Positions 34,182 through 43,340 of a stretch of 54,716 nt of DNA are shown in pieces (positions within the stretch are counted from its first letter, which is position 1; the number at the start of each line of letters is the position of its first letter). Under the pieces are notes generated by a model. The model ran no database searches. It worked only from the letters and a program-made list of their open reading frames with translations, and was not told where the DNA came from. Where the stretch lies: the NCBI GenBank assembly GCA_030531435.1, contig JAUNNN010000009.1, positions 1 through 54,716 of the forward strand. Direction: 5' to 3'. This DNA is from Lachnospiraceae bacterium. Lineage in GTDB: Bacteria > Bacillota > Clostridia > Lachnospirales > Lachnospiraceae. Both the position numbers and the translations under genes were made by a program.

Positions 34182-34829
34182 TTATTCCACACTATGTCCA
34201 ATTATTTTTTCTGAAAAATGCTTATTAAAGAAATGAACAACAGGGCCTAAGCAGAATGCACACACAAGTGTACCAAGTCCAAGAAGACCACCACAAAGGA
34301 AGCATACAAGAGCACAACATGCATCAGTAAATACTCTGTTCCAGAAATATGGAATCTTCTTAATACGCTCTGTCATAATGATTGACATACTATCAAATGG
34401 GGAAATACCTGCATCCGATGTTTGATAAAATGAAACCCCAAGACCTGTTACAAGAACACCAAGAATCATTACAGGAAGCTGAACTATAAATGCACTTGGT
34501 GGAAGCGAGAAGGCCTCCATAATTTTATAGAAGAAATCAACCATATATCCTAAAAGTACAGCATTTACAATAGTACCTACGCCGATATATTTTCTTCCAA
34601 ATATAAATTCAATAGTGAAAAATACGATATTTATACAAATAAGAAAAGGAGGGTATGGAACCCCCACAAAATCAGATGTGGCAAACGCCATAGCAGTAAA
34701 CGGATCATTTCCAAGTCCAGCATACTTAAATATGGCGATTCCTAGAGCAAGAATTGCGTTGCCAATAAACATGGCAACGAATCTCTTTGGGCCAATGCCC
34801 TTTAAATATTCACAAAGTTTTTCAATCAT
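34182..34829 (-). CDS. YczE/YitT-type integral membrane protein
   Basis: 215 aa with five to six membrane helices. GLGNDPFTAMA near the start, GLGVSFYQTSDAGISPFDSM in the middle and GLGTLVCAFCLGPVVHFF near the end fit the YczE branch of the YitT/YczE group. Its function is unknown; some members are linked to membrane or peptide export. The start overlaps the end of the marR gene by 8 bp. Confidence 0.82.
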   Translation of the reverse strand: MIEKLCEYLKGIGPKRFVAMFIGNAILALGIAIFKYAGLGNDPFTAMAFATSDFVGVPYPPFLICINIVFFTIEFIFGRKYIGVGTIVNAVLLGYMVDFFYKIMEAFSLPPSAFIVQLPVMILGVLVTGLGVSFYQTSDAGISPFDSMSIIMTERIKKIPYFWNRVFTDACCALVCFLCGGLLGLGTLVCAFCLGPVVHFFNKHFSEKIIGHSVE

Positions 34830-35268
34830 GCTTATAGTTTACTTCTTTCATTAGTTCTTCAGAAATAATACTCAGCATTTCCTCAAGCTTATCAAGCTCG
34901 GCTTTTGTGAATCTCTTTGCAGCTCTTTCCATAACCCTTGCTCTGTATGCATTACTAATATCATAATAATCAACATACTTCTTTGTAGGTTTTAAATGGT
35001 ATTCTCTCTTATCATCCTCTGATTGGATTTTCTCAACATAGCCCTTCTTTACAAGACTATTAACCTTATAAGCTGCATTAGGCGTAGATATACCAAGGAA
35101 TGTGGCAAACTCGTTAATTGACGGTTCTTTCATTGCATAGATTGTCTCCATGCAGAAAGTCTCCACAGTAGTAAGAGATGTCTCCCTGTCATCAAGCCTT
35201 TCAAAAAGCTTTTTGTAAAAATGTAATTTGAACTTGTTATACACTTCGCTGAATACTTCTTCTAACAT
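34822..35268 (-). CDS. MarR-family regulator, probable regulator of the fab operon
   Basis: 148 aa. Winged helix with INEFATFLGISTPNAAYKVNSLVKKGYVEKIQSEDDKREYHLKPT, the recognition helix and wing of MarR proteins. In Firmicutes a MarR protein (FabT) lies in the FAS-II locus and represses it when bound to acyl-ACP. Here it lies 19 nt after fabZ, near the end of the operon rather than at the start. Two AT-rich palindromes around the acpP promoter are the natural candidates for its operator (inference). Confidence 0.85.
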   Translation of the reverse strand: MLEEVFSEVYNKFKLHFYKKLFERLDDRETSLTTVETFCMETIYAMKEPSINEFATFLGISTPNAAYKVNSLVKKGYVEKIQSEDDKREYHLKPTKKYVDYYDISNAYRARVMERAAKRFTKAELDKLEEMLSIISEELMKEVNYKHD

Positions 35269-35286
35269 AAATAATACTATAACACA

Positions 35287-35715
35287 CTAAACTTCTATCG
35301 CAAACATTAATTCGGCTGTTGCAGCAATTTTTCCATCCACTTTTGCTACTGCTTTACCAAAGCCAACTGGGCCTTTACGGTCTGTTAATTCACATTCAAG
35401 TGTTAAAACATCGCCTGGAACAACCTTTTTCTTAAATCTTGCATTCTTAATTCCGCCGAAGAATACAAGCTTACCCTTATTTTCAGGCTCTGAAAGAATT
35501 GCAATAGCACCAACCTGTGCAAGAGCCTCTATAATCAATACTCCTGGCATTACAGGCTCACCTGGAAAGTGTCCCATGAACTGCATTTCATTAGCAGATA
35601 CACACTTAATACCCCTTGCCCATTTGCCAATCTCCATATCTTCAACTTTGTCTACAAGAAGAAATGGATATCTGTGAGGAAGAATTTCCTGAATTTCCTT
35701 ATTTGTAAGCTCCAT
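35287..35715 (-). CDS. fabZ: 3-hydroxyacyl-ACP dehydratase
   Basis: 142 aa from the ATG at 35715, with AAGGAG 7 nt upstream; nine extra upstream codons lie inside fabF and lack a site. Hotdog fold with the catalytic His in [12 protein letters not shown] and Glu in [18 protein letters not shown]. It dehydrates 3-hydroxyacyl-ACP. Starts 2 nt after the fabF stop. Confidence 0.95.
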   Translation of the reverse strand: MELTNKEIQEILPHRYPFLLVDKVEDMEIGKWARGIKCVSANEMQFMGHFPGEPVMPGVLIIEALAQVGAIAILSEPENKGKLVFFGGIKNARFKKKVVPGDVLTLECELTDRKGPVGFGKAVAKVDGKIAATAELMFAIEV

Positions 35716-35717
35716 GA

Positions 35718-36947
35718 TTATCTCCTTCCAAATATAACGCAAGCGTTGTGACCGCCAAAACCAAGAGAATTTGAAAGCGCATACTTAACTTCTACATTTC
35801 TTCCCTCGTTTGGAACAATATCAAGATCACATTCCTCATCAGGTACTTTATAACCTATTGTTGCAGGAATATATCCTTCTTTAAGAGAAAGAACTGTAAA
35901 TCCAGCCTCTACTGCACCTGCTGCACCAAGCATATGACCTGTCATAGACTTTGTTGAGCTAACCATAAGCTTATTTGCATGTTCTCCAAAAGCAAGTTTG
36001 ATTGCTTTTGTCTCACCTGCATCATTTAAATGTGTACTTGTACCATGAGCATTGATATATCCAATGTCTTCTTTATTAAGTCCGGCATCTTTAATTGCAA
36101 GCTCCATACACTTAGCTGCGCCTGAACCATCTTCAAGAGGAGCTGTAATGTGATTTGCATCACAGTTAGCACCATAGCCTAATACTTCACCATAAATCTT
36201 AGCACCACGCTTAATTGCATGTTCTTCTTCCTCAAGAACAAGGATTGCTGCGCCTTCACCCATTACAAATCCGCTTCTTTCTTTATCAAATGGAATAGAT
36301 GCTCTAAGTGGATCAGTTCCTGTATGGAGTGCTCTCATTGATGTAAAACCACCAATTCCAAGCTCTGTAATACTACTTTCTGCACCACCACAAAGCATTA
36401 CGTCTTCATATCCATCTCTTATTCTATGGAATGCATCACCAACTGCATTAGTTCCACCAGCACATGCTGTAACTACACAGCTACACATTCCCTTTAAACC
36501 ATACTTAATTGCAATCTGACCTGCTGCCATATTAGTGATAGTCTGTGGAATAAAGAATGGTGAGATTCTATCAAATCCCTTCTCATTTCCTTTGGTTGTC
36601 TCGCTCTGAATAGTTGCAAGACCACCAATTCCACTAGATACAATAACACCTGTATTTTCATTGTCAGAATTTGCAAAATCAATTCCACAGTCTTTAACAG
36701 CTTCAGCAGCTGCTGTCATAGCAAGCTGTGTAAATCTGTCCATCTTTCTAAGTTCTTTGGCATCAATTGTTTCTGATGGGTCATAATTCTTCACTTCACC
36801 AGCAAGACTAACCTTTCTGCCTTCTGTATCATAGAGAGTAATAGGAGCAATTCCGCACTTTCCTTCTTTTACTGCTGCCCATGAATCAGCTGTATTATTT
36901 CCAACTGGAGTAATCATTCCAATTCCCGTTACAACTACTTTTCTCAT
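35718..36947 (-). CDS. fabF: 3-oxoacyl-ACP synthase II
   Basis: 409 aa. Catalytic Cys in [15 protein letters not shown], and the two His residues in [12 protein letters not shown] and [14 protein letters not shown]. It condenses malonyl-ACP with the growing chain. The ATG overlaps the fabG stop by 4 bp. Confidence 0.97.
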   Translation of the reverse strand: MRKVVVTGIGMITPVGNNTADSWAAVKEGKCGIAPITLYDTEGRKVSLAGEVKNYDPSETIDAKELRKMDRFTQLAMTAAAEAVKDCGIDFANSDNENTGVIVSSGIGGLATIQSETTKGNEKGFDRISPFFIPQTITNMAAGQIAIKYGLKGMCSCVVTACAGGTNAVGDAFHRIRDGYEDVMLCGGAESSITELGIGGFTSMRALHTGTDPLRASIPFDKERSGFVMGEGAAILVLEEEEHAIKRGAKIYGEVLGYGANCDANHITAPLEDGSGAAKCMELAIKDAGLNKEDIGYINAHGTSTHLNDAGETKAIKLAFGEHANKLMVSSTKSMTGHMLGAAGAVEAGFTVLSLKEGYIPATIGYKVPDEECDLDIVPNEGRNVEVKYALSNSLGFGGHNACVIFGRR

Positions 36948-37684
36948 ATTGCCATACCTCCATCAACACAAAGCACCTGGCCTGTAATGTAATCTGCACC
37001 ATTTCCTGCAAGAAATGCTACTGCATTTGCTATATCTTCAGCCTTTCCCATTTCCTTAAATGGAATAGACGAAACAACACCTTCTCTAGCCTTTTCATCC
37101 ATACTACCAGTCATATCTGTCTCAATCATTCCAGGCGCTACTGCATTTACACATATCTTCTTTGATGCATATTCCCTTGCAGCTGACTTTGTAAGACCAA
37201 TTACACCAGCCTTACTTGCTGAATAGTTTGCCTGGCCTGGATTACCAAGTACTCCTGATACGCTACTGATATTTACAATCTTTTTAACCTTTGATCTAAG
37301 CATCATAGGAATACATTCTCTCATCATGTAGAAAGTTCCTTTGAGGTTTGCATTAATAACCTGATCAAACTCTTCATCGCTCATCTTTATAAGAAGATTA
37401 TCTCTTGTAATACCTGCGTTATTTACTAAGATGTCAACCTTTGAAAAAGCTTCCTTTACGCTTTTTACAACCATCTTACAATCAGCTGAAACTGATACAT
37501 CAGCCTTTATACAGATAGCATCAACACCTTTTTCCCTGCATATGCTTGCTGTTTCTTCCGCTGCAGCTTCATTTCCTTTGTAAATAATTGCTACGTCACA
37601 TCCGTTTTCTGCAAGTTTAATTGCAACGGCTTTTCCTATTCCTCTTGATGCGCCTGTAACGATGGCTGCATTTCTTTCGCTCAT
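36944..37684 (-). CDS. fabG: 3-oxoacyl-ACP reductase
   Basis: 246 aa SDR enzyme: NADP site TGASRGIG, NNAG, active Ser in VNISSVSG, YSASK, and the C-terminal GQVLCVDGGM. It reduces 3-ketoacyl-ACP. The start overlaps the fabD stop by one base (TAATG). Confidence 0.97.
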   Translation of the reverse strand: MSERNAAIVTGASRGIGKAVAIKLAENGCDVAIIYKGNEAAAEETASICREKGVDAICIKADVSVSADCKMVVKSVKEAFSKVDILVNNAGITRDNLLIKMSDEEFDQVINANLKGTFYMMRECIPMMLRSKVKKIVNISSVSGVLGNPGQANYSASKAGVIGLTKSAAREYASKKICVNAVAPGMIETDMTGSMDEKAREGVVSSIPFKEMGKAEDIANAVAFLAGNGADYITGQVLCVDGGMAI

Positions 37685-38613
37685 TATTTAAGCTCCTCTA
37701 TAACCTTTTTCATATCATCCACTGAATCAATGGAATATACATTAACTTCAACACCTTTTGCCTTTGCAGTCTTTTTAATAAATCCTGCAAGGACTTTACC
37801 TGGGCCCACTTCAACAAAAGTATCTGCTCCAAGCTCAAGCATTTTAATAATATCCTCTTCAAAATGAACACTTGACTGAATCTGCTTTTCAAGAAGTGCT
37901 CTTATATCATCATCTTTTGATAAAAGCTCGCCTGTTACATTCATTGCAACTGGAATACTAGCTTCTTTTAATTCTATTTCATCAAGTCTCTTACGAAGCT
38001 TAACTGCTGCAGGCTCCATATACTTTGTATGGAAAGGTCCACTTACTTTAAGGCGGATGCATCTTTTTGCACCAGCTTCTTTAAGAAGCTCTTCTGCCTT
38101 TACAACAGCATCTTCATCGCCACATATTACATACTGTCCTGGGCAATTGTAGTTTGCAACTGTTACAAAACCATCTGTAATCTTTGCAACTGCTTCATTA
38201 ACAGCATCTGCTTCAAGTCCAAGAATAGCACTCATGCTACATGTAAGGTCTTCTGCTGCTTCCTGCATTACCTGGCCTCTGTATGCAACTGTATTTACAT
38301 AGTCCTCTTTTCCAATAACACCTGATGCATATAATGCTCCATATTCACCAAGACTAAGACCAAGTGTAGCGTCTGGCTTTATTCCATTTGCCTTAAGTGT
38401 CTCTGTTACGCCAAGAGCAAATAGCGCAAAAGCAGGCTGTGTGTTCTTCGTCTGTGTAAGATCCTCTTCTGGACCATTCTTCATTAAATCTGCTATGTTT
38501 GAAAGTTCTGAAAAGCTATCGATATTCTCTTTATATTCGTTGTAGGCATCATATATATCCTGACCCATTCCTACATACTGGCTGCCTTGTCCGGCATAAG
38601 CAAAAACTATCAT
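37684..38613 (-). CDS. fabD: Malonyl-CoA:ACP transacylase
   Basis: 309 aa. YAGQGSQYVGMG near the start, nucleophile Ser in LGLSLGEYGALY, catalytic His in SGPFHTKYM. It loads malonate on ACP. Overlaps fabK by 4 bp. Confidence 0.96.
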   Translation of the reverse strand: MIVFAYAGQGSQYVGMGQDIYDAYNEYKENIDSFSELSNIADLMKNGPEEDLTQTKNTQPAFALFALGVTETLKANGIKPDATLGLSLGEYGALYASGVIGKEDYVNTVAYRGQVMQEAAEDLTCSMSAILGLEADAVNEAVAKITDGFVTVANYNCPGQYVICGDEDAVVKAEELLKEAGAKRCIRLKVSGPFHTKYMEPAAVKLRKRLDEIELKEASIPVAMNVTGELLSKDDDIRALLEKQIQSSVHFEEDIIKMLELGADTFVEVGPGKVLAGFIKKTAKAKGVEVNVYSIDSVDDMKKVIEELK

Positions 38614-39533
38614 TTTAATCCCTCTACAGTCTTTTTATATGTATCCATCATTTCATCAAAGATTTCTTTAATGCTTTTAATTTCAGATAACTGACCACAT
38701 ACCTGACCAGCCATTAATGAACCTGTCTGTGTATCTCCATCAAAAACCGCTCTTCTAAGTGAGCCAAGAGTAAACTTCTCAAGCTCCATCTTATCAGCAC
38801 CCTGCTTTTCCAGCTTAACATATTCTCTAGCCATTGAATTTTTAAGAATTCTAACAGGTGTTCCAGCTATACGACCTGTAACGATTGTGTCGTTATCCTT
38901 TGCCTTAAGAACAGCTGCTTTATAGTTTTCATGAATTGGGCACTCATTTGATGCAAGAAGTACTGTACCAACCTGAACGCCACATGCGCCAAGAGCAAAT
39001 GCAGCTGCAAGCTGTCTTCCGTCTGCAATACCACCTGCTGCAATAACTGGGATAGAAACAGCATCTACAACCTGTGGAACAAGTGCCATAGTTGTCATTT
39101 CACCAACATGGCCACCACTTTCTCCGCCTTCTGCTATTACAGCGTCAGCGCCTTCTTTTTCCATTTTCTTTGCAACAATAGTTGAAGAAACAACTGGCAT
39201 AATAAATATTCCTGCTTCTTTCCATGATGGAATATACTTTGATGGAAAACCAGCTCCTGTTGTAACTATTTTTACACCTTCTTCAACAACTACTTCTGCC
39301 ATTTTATCTGCTTCTGGATTCATAAGCATGATATTTACACCAAATGGCTTATCCGTGAGAGCTTTACACTTACGAATATTCTCTCTTAAAATTTCAGCTG
39401 TCATTCCACCAGCACCAATAAGTCCAAGACCACCTGCATTTGATACAGCTGCCGCAAACTCACCTGTTGCGATATTTGCCATTCCGCCCTGTATTATTGG
39501 ATATTCTATTTTAAATAATTCATTAATTCTCAT
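38610..39533 (-). CDS. fabK: FMN-dependent enoyl-ACP reductase II
   Basis: 307 aa from the ATG at 39533, which has GGGAG 8 nt upstream; a GTG four codons earlier is part of that site. TIM-barrel flavoprotein of the nitronate monooxygenase-like group: YPIIQGGMA, the PFGVNIMLM stretch, IAEGGESGGHVGE with its FMN/substrate residues, and AAGGIADGRQLAAAFALGA. FabK does the last reduction of each elongation cycle and is not a target of triclosan. No fabI is in the window. Confidence 0.94.
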   Translation of the reverse strand: MRINELFKIEYPIIQGGMANIATGEFAAAVSNAGGLGLIGAGGMTAEILRENIRKCKALTDKPFGVNIMLMNPEADKMAEVVVEEGVKIVTTGAGFPSKYIPSWKEAGIFIMPVVSSTIVAKKMEKEGADAVIAEGGESGGHVGEMTTMALVPQVVDAVSIPVIAAGGIADGRQLAAAFALGACGVQVGTVLLASNECPIHENYKAAVLKAKDNDTIVTGRIAGTPVRILKNSMAREYVKLEKQGADKMELEKFTLGSLRRAVFDGDTQTGSLMAGQVCGQLSEIKSIKEIFDEMMDTYKKTVEGLK

Positions 39534-39547
39534 TTTGTCTCCCACGT

Positions 39548-40495
39548 TTAGATTTCAATTAAATTAGCTGCCCATGTCAGTCCTGCGCCAAATCCTACAA
39601 GTATTACTTTCTGTCCTTTCTTGAACATTCCCTTTTCATTCATTTCAGAAAGCATAATTGGAATGCTGGCTGCTGAAGTATTTCCATATTTCATAATGTT
39701 CATTGGAAATTTCTCTGCAGGCTGTTTATATTTTGTCATTACAGCTTCAATAATTCTTTTATTTGCCTGATGACATACAACATAATCAATATCATCTATT
39801 GATAAGTTGCTTTCATTAAGTACGTTATTTATACACTTTGGAATAGTTGTTACTGCAAACTTAAATACATCTTTTCCCTTCATGCCAACGTACTGTTTAT
39901 CCTCATTTAAGGCGCCAACATGAAGCACCTCATAGTTACCTTTTGATCCTGATGTAAATTCGTAGAGATAGTTTTCTTCAAGCTTTACTACTGCTGCCCC
40001 GGCACCATCACCAAAGAGTATGCAGGTTTCTCTATCATTCATATCAAGATGTCTAGATATTACTTCACTTCCTATTACAAGACCATACTTATTTTTATCC
40101 TTTTCCTGTAAAAGTAAGCCTCTTACTGTATGAAGTCCATATAAAAATCCAGAACATGCTGCATTTATATCAAAGCAGGTACATGAATCTCCAATTTCTA
40201 GTTCGCTTTGCACCATACATGCTATTGAAGGTACAGGAAAATCTGCGCTAAATGTACATGTAATGATGTATGAAATATCGTCCTTTGAAACTCCGGCATT
40301 TTTAATAGCCATATCTGCTGCTTTTACAGCAAGAGAATAATTTGTTTCATCATTACCTACAAATCTTCTTTCTTCAATTCCAGTTCTTGTTCTAATCCAT
40401 TCGTCATCCGTTTCAATGTTTTTACTTATTTCATCATTTGTATAAACATTCTCTGGAACGAAATGACCAAGACCAACAATCTTTAATCCATTCAT
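39548..40495 (-). CDS. fabH: 3-oxoacyl-ACP synthase III
   Basis: 315 aa. Cys in DINAACSGFLYGL, His in VVCHQANKRIIEA and Asn in MKYGNTSAASIP form the catalytic triad. It starts chain synthesis from acyl-CoA and malonyl-ACP. The start overlaps the accA stop by one base. Confidence 0.97.
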   Translation of the reverse strand: MNGLKIVGLGHFVPENVYTNDEISKNIETDDEWIRTRTGIEERRFVGNDETNYSLAVKAADMAIKNAGVSKDDISYIITCTFSADFPVPSIACMVQSELEIGDSCTCFDINAACSGFLYGLHTVRGLLLQEKDKNKYGLVIGSEVISRHLDMNDRETCILFGDGAGAAVVKLEENYLYEFTSGSKGNYEVLHVGALNEDKQYVGMKGKDVFKFAVTTIPKCINNVLNESNLSIDDIDYVVCHQANKRIIEAVMTKYKQPAEKFPMNIMKYGNTSAASIPIMLSEMNEKGMFKKGQKVILVGFGAGLTWAANLIEI

Positions 40496-41286
40496 TACAT
40501 TACCCTATATTTCTTGTATCTTTTCTTTACGAGAGTGTCCACTGGCATAATCATTAATGCATGAATTCTATCAAGAATCATTTCATCAACTTTTCTGAAC
40601 ATCTCTTCTGGATCGGTGTGAGCACCGCCTTCAGGCTCTTCTATTACACCCTCAATAATCTTATATCTGTACAAATCATCAGCTGTAAGCTTCATAAGAT
40701 CACAAGCTTCATCTCTTCTTGAAGAATCCTTCCAGAGTATTGAAGCAAATCCTTCTGGTGAAAGTATTGAAAATACTGAATTTTCAAGCATCCAGATTTC
40801 GTCTGCAACACATATTCCAAGAGCTCCACCGCTGTTTCCCTGTCCAATTATTATAGAAATAATAGGAACCTTTAAATCACTCATTACAGCAAGGTTTCTT
40901 GCAATAGCTTCACCCTGACCATGTTCTTCTGCTTCTACTCCAGGATATGCTCCAGGAGTATCAACAAAAGTAATTATTGGTCTGTTAAACTTTTCCGCCT
41001 GTTTCATTAAGCGAAGGGCTTTTCTATATCCTTCTGGATTAGTCATACCAAAGTTAACATCTACACTTTCCTCTGGTGTATGACCTTTTCTTTGTCCAAT
41101 TACAGTAACCGGAATGTTATGAAACATTCCTACACCACCGATTATTGACTTATCATCTTTTGAAAGTCTATCACCATGAAGCTCTACAAAATCTGTAAAT
41201 AATGCATTTATATAATCTTCTGATGATGGTCTTCCCGCAAATCTTGCGAGTCTGACTCTATTTGATGCGTTTACTACATTTTCCAT
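40495..41286 (-). CDS. accA: Acetyl-CoA carboxylase carboxyltransferase, alpha subunit
   Basis: 263 aa, shorter at the N-terminus than the E. coli form (about 319 aa). Carboxyltransferase fold with GDRLSKDDKSIIGGVG, TFVDTPGAYPGVEAEE, IIGQGNSGGALGI and SPEGFASILWKD. Pairs with AccD to move the carboxyl group from biotin to acetyl-CoA. One-base overlap with accD. Confidence 0.95.
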   Translation of the reverse strand: MENVVNASNRVRLARFAGRPSSEDYINALFTDFVELHGDRLSKDDKSIIGGVGMFHNIPVTVIGQRKGHTPEESVDVNFGMTNPEGYRKALRLMKQAEKFNRPIITFVDTPGAYPGVEAEEHGQGEAIARNLAVMSDLKVPIISIIIGQGNSGGALGICVADEIWMLENSVFSILSPEGFASILWKDSSRRDEACDLMKLTADDLYRYKIIEGVIEEPEGGAHTDPEEMFRKVDEMILDRIHALMIMPVDTLVKKRYKKYRVM

Positions 41287-42122
41287 TAGCCAAAAACTCC
41301 TAGTGCTTTCTTTGCACTTCTTCCAGCAAATCCGGCAATATGCTTAGCTTTCTTTACTGGTGTAAAATCTTTTGCATGAAGTTTTAAAAGTCTTCCAAGT
41401 ACTTCTCTTTGATTTTTAACAGGCACTATTTCATCTATGAAACCATGCTCTTTTAAATACTCAGCTGTCTGGAAGCCTTCAGGAAGCTTTTTACCAATTG
41501 TCTGCTCAATAACTCTAGGTCCTGCAAATCCAATTAATGCCTTTGGTTCAGCAAGCGTAATATCTGCTAAAGATGCAAAGCTCGCTGTAACTCCTCCAGT
41601 AGTTGGATTAGTTAGAACTGAGATATAAAGACCACCTTTAGAACTAAATCTTTCTATTGCAGCACTAGTCTTTGCCATCTGCATTAGAGAAAAGATTCCT
41701 TCCTGCATTCTTGCTCCACCGCTTGCGCAGTAAATAATAAGAGGAAGATTTTTTCTTTCAGCAAGTTCAATAGCTGCTGTTACTTTTTCTCCAACAATTC
41801 TGCCCATACTTGCCATGAAGAAACGCTTATCCATTACTGCAATTACACATTTCATTCCTTCAATGCTTGCAATACCTGTGATAACAGCCTCATTCATGTT
41901 AGTTTTCTTTACAGTATTTTTGTATTTTTCCTCATAATCTGGAAAATCTAAAGGATTTGCAGATTTGAGTTTTTTATTTGTTTCAACAAAACTACCTTTA
42001 TCTACTATATAGTAGATTCTGTTTTTAGCAGAAAAACCTTCTTCAAGATTTATTTCTTTTACAAATTTTCTCTGGCGTATATTTCTAAATACGCTTAATG
42101 GGTTAATTTTCTTATTGTCCAT
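41286..42122 (-). CDS. accD: Acetyl-CoA carboxylase carboxyltransferase, beta subunit, without zinc ribbon
   Basis: 278 aa. The carboxyltransferase core is normal: CASGGARMQEGIFSLMQMAKT, NPTTGGVTASFASL, GFAGPRVIEQT. The N-terminal part, where AccD normally has a four-Cys zinc ribbon, contains no Cys at all in its first 100 residues, so the ribbon is missing. The gene overlaps acpP by 11 bp and accA by one base. Confidence 0.93.
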   Translation of the reverse strand: MDNKKINPLSVFRNIRQRKFVKEINLEEGFSAKNRIYYIVDKGSFVETNKKLKSANPLDFPDYEEKYKNTVKKTNMNEAVITGIASIEGMKCVIAVMDKRFFMASMGRIVGEKVTAAIELAERKNLPLIIYCASGGARMQEGIFSLMQMAKTSAAIERFSSKGGLYISVLTNPTTGGVTASFASLADITLAEPKALIGFAGPRVIEQTIGKKLPEGFQTAEYLKEHGFIDEIVPVKNQREVLGRLLKLHAKDFTPVKKAKHIAGFAGRSAKKALGVFG

Positions 42123-42339
42123 TGTTCTCTAAATATTCAACGATATCTTTAATGCTCTTAAGCTCAGTAAGTACTTCATCTGGAATAGCGATTCCAAGTT
42201 CTTCTTCAATGCTCATGTTAAGCTGAACTGCGTCAAGGCTGTCCATCTCAAGATCTTCCTGAAGTAATGACTCAAGCTTAACATCATCTGGATTACAGTT
42301 AATTGTTTCTACTACGATAGCTTTTACTTTTTCAAACAT
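42112..42339 (-). CDS. acpP: Acyl carrier protein
   Basis: 75 aa from the ATG at 42339, 9 nt after GAAAGG; the GTG three codons up is part of that region. The phosphopantetheine Ser is in EMDSLDAVQL, in an acidic four-helix protein. It carries the growing acyl chain and is the first gene of the fab operon. Confidence 0.96.
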   Translation of the reverse strand: MFEKVKAIVVETINCNPDDVKLESLLQEDLEMDSLDAVQLNMSIEEELGIAIPDEVLTELKSIKDIVEYLENNGQ

Positions 42340-42381
42340 TTTATTCACCTTTTCTTTCTTAAATGTTATATCAATTACCTA

Positions 42382-42457
42382 AATATATTTAACTAAATAT
42401 ATTGAAGTTATAATAGCACATAACAAAACTATGTCAATATATTTAGTTAAATTTTTT
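42382..42457. promoter_or_regulatory. Two palindromic operators around the fab promoter, candidate MarR/FabT sites
   Basis: Site 1 (42382-42403): arms AATATATTTA and TAAATATATT around AC, a perfect 10-bp palindrome at the expected start point. Site 2 (42436-42457): arms AATATATTTA and TAAATTTTTT around GT, two mismatches, touching the -35. Over 19 bp (42387-42405 and 42434-42452) the two are exact inverted copies. Their centres are 54 bp apart, about five helical turns. Confidence 0.7.
42410..42437 (-). promoter_or_regulatory. Promoter of the fab operon
   Basis: Minus-strand consensus TTGACA (42437-42432), 16-nt spacer ending in TGC, TATTAT (42415-42410). Expected start near 42403, giving a leader of about 65 nt. 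Confidence 0.8.
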
Positions 42458-42515
42458 TAGTTATTTTTTAATATTGTTAATTGTGTCTTAATCAGACAAT
42501 ACTGCATATCATTTT

Positions 42516-42544
42516 TTGTGAATTAGTATCAGAAATGCTATAAT
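42516..42544 (+). promoter_or_regulatory. Promoter of the AlkD-like gene
   Basis: TTGTGA (42516-42521), 17-nt spacer ending in TGC, perfect TATAAT (42539-42544). An AGGAG site precedes the ATG at 42577. Confidence 0.8.
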
Positions 42545-42576
42545 CTCTTATATTGGAATGAATTTAGGAGACTAAT

Positions 42577-43290
42577 ATGTCGGAAAACATTAATACATAT
42601 ATAAAAGAACAGTTATTTAAGCTTCAGGATTTAAAATACAAAGAGTTTCAATCAAACCTATGTCCTACAGTTAAACCTGAAGAAATAATTGGTGTAAGAA
42701 CACCTGCCCTAAAGGCCTTTGTTAAGGATCTAATTAAAAACCACGATGTAGATGAGTTTATGAATACTCTTCCTCACGAATACTATGAGGAGAATAACAT
42801 TCATGGAAACATCCTTATGAGCTGCAAAGATTTTGATAAAACTATAGAAATGCTTGATGAATTTCTTCCATATGTAAATAACTGGGCAACCTGCGACACT
42901 ATGAGACCCGTTTCATTTAAGAAACATCTCGATGAAGTTATCCCTCATATAATAAGATGGATTGGCACCGAAGATGAATGGAATGATCCTGCAAAGACAT
43001 ACAGAATCAGATTCGGGCTTGAAATGATTATGAATTTCTTTCTTGATGATGATTTTAGGAAAGAATTATTAGACATAGCCGTAAAGGTACGTTCTATTGA
43101 ATACTATGTAAATATGATGAACGCATGGTTATTTGCCACAGCACTTGCAAAGCAGTGGGATGCTACTATTCCATATATAGAAAATAAGTGCTTTGATAAG
43201 TGGACTCATAATAAAACAATCCAAAAGGCAAGAGAAAGTTTTAGGATTACTCCAGAACAGAAGGAGTATTTGAAATCCCTGAAAATGTAG
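42577..43290 (+). CDS. DNA alkylation repair protein (AlkD-like)
   Basis: 237 aa, all-helical HEAT-like repeat protein. IIGVRTPALKAFVKDL, NNWATCDTMRP and MMNAWLFATALAK match the AlkD/AlkC-like DNA alkylation repair family. Such proteins remove bulky or cationic alkylated bases; some members have other DNA-binding roles. Good promoter and AGGAG site. The methyltransferase gene follows after 50 nt with no terminator in between. Confidence 0.88.
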   Translation: MSENINTYIKEQLFKLQDLKYKEFQSNLCPTVKPEEIIGVRTPALKAFVKDLIKNHDVDEFMNTLPHEYYEENNIHGNILMSCKDFDKTIEMLDEFLPYVNNWATCDTMRPVSFKKHLDEVIPHIIRWIGTEDEWNDPAKTYRIRFGLEMIMNFFLDDDFRKELLDIAVKVRSIEYYVNMMNAWLFATALAKQWDATIPYIENKCFDKWTHNKTIQKARESFRITPEQKEYLKSLKM

Positions 43291-43340
43291 CTAAAATACA
43301 GTATTTTATCAATAAATTAAATTTAGTTTTAACACTTTTT

